From assembly GCA_008501655.1 (NCBI GenBank), contig QQUK01000120.1, positions 1-12,215 on the forward strand: a DNA stretch of 12,215 nt. Reading direction: 5' to 3'. The stretch's first letter is position 1; each line of letters opens with the position of its first letter. This DNA comes from Calditrichota bacterium. GTDB taxonomy: Bacteria; Zixibacteria; MSB-5A5; GN15; FEB-12. A program made the position numbers and the translations under genes. Below the pieces are notes generated by a model. The model did not search any database, was not told the DNA's origin, and was given only the letters and a program-made list of their open reading frames with translations. Below, one piece after another: positions 6,304 through 12,163 of this stretch.

Positions 6304-7743
6304 ATGATACAAATAGAAAACCTGACATACCGGTATCCTGAAAATTCCACATTTGCACTTCAGAATATAAATCTATCTGTTAAATCAGGAGAATCTCTTG
6401 CTGTTATGGGGGCAAACGGTTCCGGTAAATCAACTTTTACAAAGATCATAGCATCGCTTCTTAAAGCTGACAGGGGGAAATGTGAGATTCAAAGTAAATC
6501 GATACTTCCGGTCGGAATGATATTTCAGAATCCGGATAATCAGTTTGTCGCTATGACGGTTGAAAAAGAGCTGGCATTTACGATGGAGAATCTGGGATGG
6601 GAGCATGAGAAGATTGAATTTAAAATCCAAAAAACTTTGGATGAATTTAAGCTGACTGAATACCGGAAAAGACTGATTTCAGAACTTTCCGGAGGAGAAA
6701 AGCAGAGATTAGCGATAGCTTCGGTGATGGCTGTTTCTCCGGATATTCTGATTCTTGATGAACCGGATTCTTTTTTGGACCGAAGTGGGCAGAAGATACT
6801 TTTTGAACAGCTTGGGTATGTTAAACAGGAAAATCAAAATCTCATAATCATCCATGTTACGCAATATAAAGAGATAGCCAAAAAGTATAATCGGATGCTC
6901 GTTTTTTATGATGGTGAGATTGTTGCCGATGAAACCCCTGAAAAAATATTTTCTAACTTGTCTTTTCTTCTAAAAACAAAACTCGATTACCCAAAATCAA
7001 GTTTACAGTCATTGGACTCAAACTTGATAAAGTCGAAACAGACAAACGAAAATATGTCTCTGGCTGTGAAAAATCTGAAGTTCGGATATATTGAACCATA
7101 CGATTTATATAATTCTCTTAGTTTCAACATAGATAAAGGAAAGATAACAGCTGTTATCGGAGAGTCAGGCTCCGGGAAGAGTACCTTGATTTCGATTTTA
7201 AATAAGCTTATTGATGTTGAAAAAAATACTCTTTCAATCGTATCAAGTGATTCCGAAGTAAGAGAAGTTAAGTCATCTGATGCAGCTTCAGTTTTTCAAC
7301 AGCCGGAAAAGCAGTTTTTTCTTCCAACGGTTAAAGAGGAGATTCAGTTTGGACCACGGAATAAAAAGGAGAAACTAAGTGAGATTGAGATAAAGTCTTA
7401 CCTCGATTTGGTCGGCTTAAAATATTCAGATATTGCCGAACGGGATCCGATAACTCTTTCAGGGGGTGAAAAACGTCGTCTTGCTTTTGCGGTTGTTTTA
7501 GCACTGAAGACGGATTTTATACTCTTTGATGAACCGACCTGCGGGCTTGACCCGCATGGGGTAGGGATTTTTACTGAGTTAGTAGAGAATCTGAAATTTC
7601 TCAATAAAGGTATCATTATCGTCAGCCATGATTATAGATTAGTTCGTGATATCGGAGATTCTTTTATTTTGTTGTCTAAAAAATCTCATCCGAAAATTCT
7701 TTCAAAATCAGACTTTTTAAACCAATCTCCGGAATTTTTCTAA
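6304..7743 (+). CDS. Fused two-domain ECF transporter ATPase (EcfA1-EcfA2 type)
   Basis: The product couples ATP hydrolysis to uptake of a vitamin or metal through an energy-coupling-factor transporter. The 479 residues hold two complete ABC ATPase domains. Domain 1 has Walker A GANGSGKST (36-44), Q-loop FQNPDNQ (74-80, an EcfA1/CbiO hallmark), signature LSGGEKQR (128-135) and Walker B LILDEP (149-154). Domain 2 has GESGSGKST (286-294), FQQPEKQ (331-337, EcfA2-like), LSGGEKRR (385-392), FDEPTCGLDP (408-417) and switch His442. Domain 1 has DEPDSFLD where domain 2 has the usual DEPTxGLD. In most bacteria these are two separate genes next to ecfT; here they are fused and no EcfT or S component is nearby. 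ATG at 6304 matches the family N-terminus (IQIENLTYRYP), but no Shine-Dalgarno sequence precedes it. The substrate is unknown. Confidence 0.9.
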   Translation: MIQIENLTYRYPENSTFALQNINLSVKSGESLAVMGANGSGKSTFTKIIASLLKADRGKCEIQSKSILPVGMIFQNPDNQFVAMTVEKELAFTMENLGWEHEKIEFKIQKTLDEFKLTEYRKRLISELSGGEKQRLAIASVMAVSPDILILDEPDSFLDRSGQKILFEQLGYVKQENQNLIIIHVTQYKEIAKKYNRMLVFYDGEIVADETPEKIFSNLSFLLKTKLDYPKSSLQSLDSNLIKSKQTNENMSLAVKNLKFGYIEPYDLYNSLSFNIDKGKITAVIGESGSGKSTLISILNKLIDVEKNTLSIVSSDSEVREVKSSDAASVFQQPEKQFFLPTVKEEIQFGPRNKKEKLSEIEIKSYLDLVGLKYSDIAERDPITLSGGEKRRLAFAVVLALKTDFILFDEPTCGLDPHGVGIFTELVENLKFLNKGIIIVSHDYRLVRDIGDSFILLSKKSHPKILSKSDFLNQSPEFF

Positions 7744-7760
7744 AAAATGAGAAGAGCTGC

Positions 7761-7788
7761 TTGACTATCGGGTAATTTCTCTTATCTT
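7761..7788 (+). promoter_or_regulatory. Putative sigma70-type promoter of the pyr operon
   Basis: TTGACT (7761-7766) is a near-consensus -35 box. TATCTT (7783-7788) is a four-of-six -10 box, and the spacer is 16 bp. Predicted transcription would start near 7795, giving a leader of about 160 nt before pyrR. It lies just behind the ATPase gene stop. Confidence 0.55.
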
Positions 7789-7807
7789 GGTCAACAATTA
7801 GATGACT

Positions 7808-7819
7808 GTCCGTCAGGAC
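7808..7819 (+). other. Small leader hairpin upstream of the PyrR site
   Basis: GTCC (7808-7811) and GGAC (7816-7819) can pair around the loop GTCA. An alternative pairing, TGAC (7803-7806) with GTCA (7812-7815), excludes it. The two short stems could be a switch or simple 5' end structure. Confidence 0.3.
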
Positions 7820-7822
7820 GCA

Positions 7823-7857
7823 ACCTTTTAAGGCGAAACCGAGAGTTCGCTAAAGGT
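7823..7857 (+). promoter_or_regulatory. PyrR-binding RNA hairpin in the pyr leader
   Basis: The outer stem ACCTTT (7823-7828)/AAAGGT (7852-7857) encloses the inner stem GCGAA (7833-7837)/TTCGC (7846-7850). An internal bulge, TAAG on the 5' side and T on the 3' side, separates the two stems. The apex, CCGAGA (7839-7844) followed by G, fits the hexaloop core CNGNGA of the known PyrR site consensus ARUCCNGNGAGGYU. The stem positions differ from Bacillus but still pair, and the closing pair is A-G instead of C-G. It stands directly upstream of pyrR, where UMP-bound PyrR would bind to lower expression of the operon. No terminator hairpin follows in the leader. Confidence 0.8.
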
Positions 7858-7956
7858 ATAAGATGTTGAAATACTGTCGCTTACTTAAAAACACCCCAAA
7901 CAGCACTAATACAAGTAAACATAGATTAATGATAATAGATTTTAAGGAGGTTATTC

Positions 7957-8559
7957 TTGCCTACAAAAAATGCTGATGTCATTATGGATGAGAAGAAAGT
8001 AAACCGGGCAATTACCCGGATTGCTCATGAAATTCTGGAGCATAACACTGATACCTCATCTTTAGTGATTATCGGAGTGATAACCCGCGGAGCGTTTTTA
8101 GCAAAACGTCTTGCAAAAATTATTAAAGAACTTGAAGGGATCGATATCCCTGTTGGATTGATGGATATCGGTTTATACCGTGATGACATCCATTCAAATT
8201 CTGACCAGCCGATTGTACAGCAGACTGATATTCTCTTTTCGGTTGTTGATAAAAATGTCATCTTAGTCGATGATGTTCTGTTTACCGGACGAACTGTCCG
8301 GGCTGCTTTGAATCAGATTGTCGATTTTGGTCGTCCCAGCACAATCCAGCTTGCTGTATTAATCGATCGGGGACACAGAGAACTGCCTATTAAGGCTGAT
8401 TATGTCGGGGTTAATATCCCGACCTCCAAAGATGATCAGGTTTTACTTCATGTCAAAGAAAAAGAAAAGTCTGATAAAGTATCGTTAATTAAAGGTCAAA
8501 AGAAAAAAGCCGCAAAGAAGAAAACATCAGCTCAGAAAACTAAAGGAGGGAAGAAATAA
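7957..8559 (+). CDS. pyrR: Bifunctional pyr operon RNA-binding attenuator / uracil phosphoribosyltransferase
   Basis: PyrR senses uridine nucleotides and binds a leader RNA hairpin to reduce pyr operon expression. Many members also make UMP from uracil and PRPP. The type-I phosphoribosyltransferase PRPP loop VILVDDVLFTGRTVRAA is at residues 101-117. The PyrR-specific segments IGVITRGAFLAKRL (39-52), IGLYRDD (71-77) and LIDRGHRELPIKADYVG (135-151) are all present. The start is TTG at 7957, with a near-perfect AAGGAGG (7944-7950) six bases upstream. At 200 residues it is about 20 longer than typical: from about 166 the tail turns lysine-rich (KKKAAKKKT, ending KGGKK), which may add RNA affinity. 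pyrB starts on the last base of its stop codon. The matching hairpin 100 bases upstream supports autogenous control. Confidence 0.95.
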   Translation: MPTKNADVIMDEKKVNRAITRIAHEILEHNTDTSSLVIIGVITRGAFLAKRLAKIIKELEGIDIPVGLMDIGLYRDDIHSNSDQPIVQQTDILFSVVDKNVILVDDVLFTGRTVRAALNQIVDFGRPSTIQLAVLIDRGHRELPIKADYVGVNIPTSKDDQVLLHVKEKEKSDKVSLIKGQKKKAAKKKTSAQKTKGGKK

Positions 8560-9494
8560 TGGGTAAGTTATCCTCAAGACACCTTCTCGGCCTTGAAAAT
8601 GTTCCGAAAGAAGATATTTCTCTGATTCTGGAAACATCCAATTCATTTCGTGAGGTCCTGGAACGTCAGGTTAAAAAAGTACCGACCCTTCGCGGAATCA
8701 CAGTATTGAACTTGTTTTATGAACCTTCCACCCGTACAAGAATTTCTTTCGAACTTGCTGAAAAGAGACTCTCTGCAGATACAATCAATTTCTCGACTTC
8801 AACATCATCGGTAAAAAAAGGTGAATCTCTGCGAGATACTGTTCAGAATATTGAAGCGATGAAGATTGACATGACTGTTGTCCGGCACAGTTCCTCAGGC
8901 GCTCCTTATTTTTTAACTCAATGTATGGATTCAAATATCATCAATGCCGGTGATGGAGCTCATGAACATCCGACTCAGGGACTTCTGGATATGTATACTA
9001 TCTGGAAAAAATACGGAAAACTTGATGGTCTTCGGGTTGTCTTAGTCGGTGATATAAAACATTCGCGTGTTATCCGTTCAAATATCTGGGGACTCAAGAC
9101 AATGGGCGCATCGGTTGCACTCTGTGGTCCATCGACACTTCTTCCGGCGGAAGTTGAAAAATTCGGATGTGACGTTTACACAAATCTTGATGAAGCACTC
9201 GATGGTGCTGATGTCGTCAATGTCATGAGAATTCAGCTGGAACGACAGCAATCAGGGATGTTTCCTTCTCAGAGAGAGTATACAAACCTGTTTGGCATTT
9301 CAAAAGAAAGACTGAAATTGCTCAATAAAAATTATACAGTCATGCATCCCGGTCCAATGAACCGCGGAGTGGAAATCACCTCAGAGGTTGCTGACAGCGA
9401 TAACTCGGTCATTCTTGACCAGGTGACCAATGGTCAGGCTGTCCGTATGGCCGTTCTCTACCTGCTTTCCGGCAGAAAGGAGGATGCTGAATAA
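8559..9494 (+). CDS. pyrB: Aspartate carbamoyltransferase, catalytic subunit
   Basis: The enzyme condenses carbamoyl phosphate with aspartate to carbamoyl-aspartate, the second step of de novo pyrimidine synthesis. It has 311 residues, the normal length. The carbamoyl-phosphate loop FYEPSTRTRISFE is at 53-65, with SVKKGES (84-90) contributing the active-site lysine and HEHPTQGLLD at 135-144. VGDIKHSRV (163-171) and HPGPMNRGVEI (263-273) also match. ATG at 8559 overlaps the pyrR stop (TAATG) and AAAGGAGGG (8542-8550) lies upstream. pyrC starts at its stop codon in the same way. No regulatory subunit gene (pyrI) is present, consistent with a PyrR-controlled operon. The residue pattern excludes ornithine carbamoyltransferase. 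Confidence 0.96.
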   Translation: MGKLSSRHLLGLENVPKEDISLILETSNSFREVLERQVKKVPTLRGITVLNLFYEPSTRTRISFELAEKRLSADTINFSTSTSSVKKGESLRDTVQNIEAMKIDMTVVRHSSSGAPYFLTQCMDSNIINAGDGAHEHPTQGLLDMYTIWKKYGKLDGLRVVLVGDIKHSRVIRSNIWGLKTMGASVALCGPSTLLPAEVEKFGCDVYTNLDEALDGADVVNVMRIQLERQQSGMFPSQREYTNLFGISKERLKLLNKNYTVMHPGPMNRGVEITSEVADSDNSVILDQVTNGQAVRMAVLYLLSGRKEDAE

Positions 9495-10807
9495 TGACTT
9501 CCAAAAAATATGATATGGTTATTATCAATGGACGGGTTATTGATCCGGCACTTGGTTTTGGTAAAGAAGCTGATGTATTTATTAAAGATGGCAAGATTGT
9601 TAAAATCGAAAACCGAAATCCTAAAACTGAAAAAGAGATTAAAACCTGCAGCGAAGATCAGATTGTTGATGCTAAAGATAAAATCGTCGTTCCGGGTTTA
9701 ATCGATGTCCATGTACATCTCCGTGAACCGGGACGGGAAGATGCTGAAACAATTGCATCCGGTTGTAAAGCTGCCGCTGCCGGCGGATTTACTTCAGTCT
9801 GTTGTATGCCGAACACGATGCCGCGTATAGATAATCAGGAAACGGTCAAGTTTGTTCAGGACCGTGCCAAAGTTGCTGATGCCCGGGTGTACGTTGTCGG
9901 CGCCATTACCAAAAATATAGAAGGGAAAGAACTTTCCGAAATCGGTGACCTTGTAAAAATGGGCTGTGTTGCCATTACCGATGATGGTCATTATGTTCAG
10001 AATCCGGAAATCATGCGACGGGCACTTGAATATGCCAAGATGTTTGATATACCGGTGATGCAGCATGCCGAAGACCTAAATCTCTGCGGCGGTGGTGTTA
10101 TGAATGAATCATTTGAATCGACCCGTCTCGGTCTCAAAGGTGCTCCGGCTGCTGCTGAAGAGGTTGCTGTCCGGCGTGATATTACATTGACCCGTATGGT
10201 CGGCGGTCGACTCCATGTCCAGCATGTCTCCTGCAAAGGTGCCGTTGATGCAATCCGTGAAGCAAAAGCAACCGGTTTAAATATTACCGCCGAAGCATGC
10301 CCGCATCATTTGATTCTAACTGATGAAGAAATAGGAAAAGAGTTTAATACAAACTTAAGAGTCAATCCGCCGCTTCGCACAATTACTGATAGACAAGCAG
10401 TCATTGAAGGATTGGTTGATGGTACAATTGACTGTATCGCTTCTGACCATGCACCACATTCGGAAGAATCGAAAGATTGCGAGTTTGATTTAGCTCCTCC
10501 GGGGATGATTGGGCTTGAAACAACCGTTGGATTGATAAAGACATTCATGATAGACAAAGGGTATTTGAACTGGGCTGATGCAATCCGCATGATGTCGTAT
10601 AATCCGGCAAAGATTCTTAATCTGCCGGGCGGTTCGCTTGCTGAGGGTTCCGATGCTGATATAACTATTATCGATCCGGACAAAAAGTGGACAGTCAAAG
10701 CTGATAGATTCCGCTCAAAATCAAAGAACTCACCGTTTGTCGGTATGAAATTAAACGGTCAGGTTTATAAAACAATTTTAGGCGGTAGAGTCGTATTTGA
10801 GCAGTAA
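9494..10807 (+). CDS. pyrC: Dihydroorotase
   Basis: The enzyme cyclises carbamoyl-aspartate to dihydroorotate, the third pyrimidine step. At 437 residues it belongs to the class I (long) amidohydrolase type. Metal and substrate motifs are DVHVHLREPG (71-80, metal histidines 73 and 75), MPNTMP (105-110), ITDDGH (161-166, the Asp bridging the metals in class I enzymes in place of a carboxylated lysine), QHAED with His191, QHVS with His244, NPPLR (291-295) and ASDHAPH with Asp318. All key residues are intact, so it is probably active rather than a pseudo-dihydroorotase. ATG at 9494 overlaps the pyrB stop and AAAGGAGG (9476-9483) precedes it. It ends the operon here; pyrD, pyrE, pyrF and carAB are not in the window. 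Confidence 0.95.
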   Translation: MTSKKYDMVIINGRVIDPALGFGKEADVFIKDGKIVKIENRNPKTEKEIKTCSEDQIVDAKDKIVVPGLIDVHVHLREPGREDAETIASGCKAAAAGGFTSVCCMPNTMPRIDNQETVKFVQDRAKVADARVYVVGAITKNIEGKELSEIGDLVKMGCVAITDDGHYVQNPEIMRRALEYAKMFDIPVMQHAEDLNLCGGGVMNESFESTRLGLKGAPAAAEEVAVRRDITLTRMVGGRLHVQHVSCKGAVDAIREAKATGLNITAEACPHHLILTDEEIGKEFNTNLRVNPPLRTITDRQAVIEGLVDGTIDCIASDHAPHSEESKDCEFDLAPPGMIGLETTVGLIKTFMIDKGYLNWADAIRMMSYNPAKILNLPGGSLAEGSDADITIIDPDKKWTVKADRFRSKSKNSPFVGMKLNGQVYKTILGGRVVFEQ

Positions 10808-10808
10808 G

Positions 10809-10845
10809 TTTGAAAAGTAAGTCCCCTTCGACTCCGCTCAGGGTG
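10809..10845 (+). repeat. Palindromic repeat copy 1 (CTTCGACTCCGCTCAG core)
   Basis: The core CCTTCGACTCCGCTCAGG spans 10825-10842, with arms CCCT (10824-10827) and AGGG (10840-10843). The left flank TTTGAAAAGT (10809-10818) is shared with copy 3. It lies directly after the pyrC stop. Confidence 0.75.
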
Positions 10846-10860
10846 ATTTGCTCATATATC

Positions 10861-10887
10861 TGCTGTCAGGCATACCGCCTGACAGCA
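10861..10887 (+). terminator. Strong hairpin after pyrC, possible terminator
   Basis: TGCTGTCAGGC (10861-10871) and GCCTGACAGCA (10877-10887) form a perfect 11-bp stem with loop ATACC. There is no T-tract (TTCAATAAAG follows), so classical intrinsic termination is doubtful. It could still block Rho or exonucleases or end the pyr transcript inefficiently. Confidence 0.45.
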
Positions 10888-10906
10888 TTCAATAAAGAAG
10901 GCACTC

Positions 10907-11866
10907 ATGCATATACATCTCTTTTATGAATTCGGTGAGGAATTCGACAAGACATTTATATCACTTATCCCTCCTGAAGTTAAAATTACTGTCGGTGCAG
11001 AACTCAAAGGAGTCGGTGAATACGAGATACTGGTAGGTGCCTTTCGGGATGATAAGTATTTTAAACATTCCAAAAAACTGCACACATTGATAATCCCCTG
11101 GGCTGGTGTTCCAAAGATGACAGCTGAAATCCTACGGGAAAATTATACGCATATCAATGTACAAAACCTTCATCATAATTCTCAGGCAACCGCTGAAATG
11201 GCGATTACATTGATGCTTTCGACAATGAAACGGATTCCGATTATTGATGCTGACTTTCGGAAATCCGATTGGAGCCGGAGGTACAAGACTCAACCTATTC
11301 AGCTTACCAAAGGTAAACGGGCTGTTGTTGTCGGTTTTGGTGCAATCGGGAAGAAAATTGCCAATATGTGTAAGGCGTTTGGTATGGATGTTTCGATTAT
11401 CAAACGGTCTCATGCTGATGCTGTTAATTTTTATACTCCTGACAGATTATCTGAAGTCCTTCTGAAAGCTGATTGTTTGTTGTTAGCGGTTCCATCGACA
11501 CCTGATACCCGGGGAATGCTGACTGCTAAAGAGCTTGCACTGATTCCAGATGATGCGGTTATCATTAATATTGCCCGGGCTGATATTATTGACGAAAAAG
11601 CATTATTTAACGAACTACAATCAGGACGATTGAGGGCAGGACTGGATGTCTGGTATAATTATCCGAAAGGGGAAGAAGAGTACAAGTCAACCGACCCATC
11701 ACAATTTCCATTTGGTGAGCTTGAGAATGTCGTTATGACTCCGCATCTTGCCGGAGACTCAATCGATAATGAGATTTTACGGGCAGAAGCTCTCGCCAAA
11801 CTTATCAACCAGGCTTACAATAATGAACCGATGGAGAATAAGGTTGATTTGGGCTTGGGGTATTAG
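10907..11866 (+). CDS. D-2-hydroxyacid dehydrogenase-like NAD-binding protein
   Basis: A 319-residue soluble oxidoreductase of the D-isomer 2-hydroxyacid dehydrogenase family (lactate, glycerate, glyoxylate or phosphoglycerate type). The family catalyses NAD(P)-linked interconversion of a 2-ketoacid and a D-2-hydroxyacid. The Rossmann loop VVGFGAIGKKI is at 141-151. VPSTPDTRGML (195-205) and NIARADIIDEKAL (221-233, catalytic Arg224) follow, and the catalytic histidine is in TPHLAG (His280). The usual catalytic Glu in DVFxxEP is replaced: the sequence reads GLDVWYNYP, with Tyr252 at that place. The N-terminal catalytic half is weakly conserved. ATG at 10907 has AAGAAGG (10895-10901) five bases upstream. 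It is a single gene flanked by palindromic repeats on both sides, with no functional partner adjacent. The substrate cannot be told. Confidence 0.85.
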   Translation: MHIHLFYEFGEEFDKTFISLIPPEVKITVGAELKGVGEYEILVGAFRDDKYFKHSKKLHTLIIPWAGVPKMTAEILRENYTHINVQNLHHNSQATAEMAITLMLSTMKRIPIIDADFRKSDWSRRYKTQPIQLTKGKRAVVVGFGAIGKKIANMCKAFGMDVSIIKRSHADAVNFYTPDRLSEVLLKADCLLLAVPSTPDTRGMLTAKELALIPDDAVIINIARADIIDEKALFNELQSGRLRAGLDVWYNYPKGEEEYKSTDPSQFPFGELENVVMTPHLAGDSIDNEILRAEALAKLINQAYNNEPMENKVDLGLGY

Positions 11867-11894
11867 GACCTCCTTCATAAAATTGTTATAATAG

Positions 11895-11920
11895 TCACAC
11901 TGAGCGGAGTCGAAGTGTGA
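11895..11920 (-). repeat. Palindromic repeat copy 2 (inverted orientation)
   Basis: TCACACT (11895-11901) pairs with AGTGTGA (11914-11920) around GAGCGGAGTCGA. The reverse complement contains the same CTTCGACTCCGCTCAG core as copies 1 and 3. The arm bases differ from the other copies but still pair. Confidence 0.78.
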
Positions 11921-11924
11921 TTCC

Positions 11925-11940
11925 AAAATGGGTTTGTTTT
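11925..11940 (+). repeat. 16-bp direct repeat AAAATGGGTTTGTTTT, copy A
   Basis: First of three exact copies. The roughly 50 bases after it (to about 11990) also resemble those after copy C, including TTGTAGT and TTTCTC-AT blocks, so the repeating unit is probably longer than 16 bp. Confidence 0.8.
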
Positions 11941-11998
11941 GACTTTTTCGATTTTTTTGTAGTGGTTTTGTGGTGATTACTTTCTCATACAATTGTTT

Positions 11999-12043
11999 TT
12001 TTGAAAAGTCTCCTTCGACTCCGCTCAGGATGACTTTTCAAAA
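11999..12043 (+). repeat. Palindromic repeat copy 3, extended arms
   Basis: TTTTGAAAAGTC (11999-12010) is the exact reverse complement of GACTTTTCAAAA (12032-12043). Inside is TCCTTCGACTCCGCTCAGGA. This is the most complete copy and would fold into a long hairpin. It abuts direct-repeat copy B. Confidence 0.82.
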
Positions 12044-12055
12044 TGGGTTTGTTTT
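12040..12055 (+). repeat. 16-bp direct repeat AAAATGGGTTTGTTTT, copy B
   Basis: Second exact copy, 115 bases after copy A. Its first four bases are the end of the copy 3 palindrome. The sequence after it does not obviously match copies A and C. Confidence 0.8.
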
Positions 12056-12102
12056 GTACATTTAGTGTCAAAAAAAAGCACTTTTTCACCTTATTTCAAA
12101 AG

Positions 12103-12129
12103 TTAACTGTAATAATCGTAAGCAGTTAA
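12103..12129 (+). repeat. Inverted repeat TTAACTG/CAGTTAA
   Basis: TTAACTG (12103-12109) and CAGTTAA (12123-12129) are separated by 13 bases and can form a modest hairpin 18 bases before direct-repeat copy C. It does not share the CTTCGACTCCGCTCAG core. Confidence 0.35.
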
Positions 12130-12147
12130 TGAAAAGTTGTTTGCTGA

Positions 12148-12163
12148 AAAATGGGTTTGTTTT
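12148..12163 (+). repeat. 16-bp direct repeat AAAATGGGTTTGTTTT, copy C
   Basis: Third exact copy, 108 bases after copy B. Similarity to the copy A flank continues to the end of the window, so the element may extend beyond it. Confidence 0.8.

Noticed and set aside
10306..10698. 130-codon open frame on the minus strand inside pyrC
   Set aside because: It is antisense to well-conserved dihydroorotase sequence, and its translation shows no recognisable domain.
11887..11892. TATAAT box downstream of the dehydrogenase gene
   Set aside because: No -35 element at a suitable distance and no gene downstream within the window. It is likely chance in AT-rich DNA.
12064..12086. Possible terminator AGTG...CACTTTTT
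   Set aside because: Only four pairs around a long A-rich loop, with no GC-rich stem. It is too weak to call and lies 200 bases past the last gene.
11925..12163. CRISPR array from the three 16-bp repeats
   Set aside because: The repeats are too short, the intervals (115 and 108 bases start to start) are far too long for spacers, and the intervals contain other repeats rather than unique spacers. No cas genes are present.
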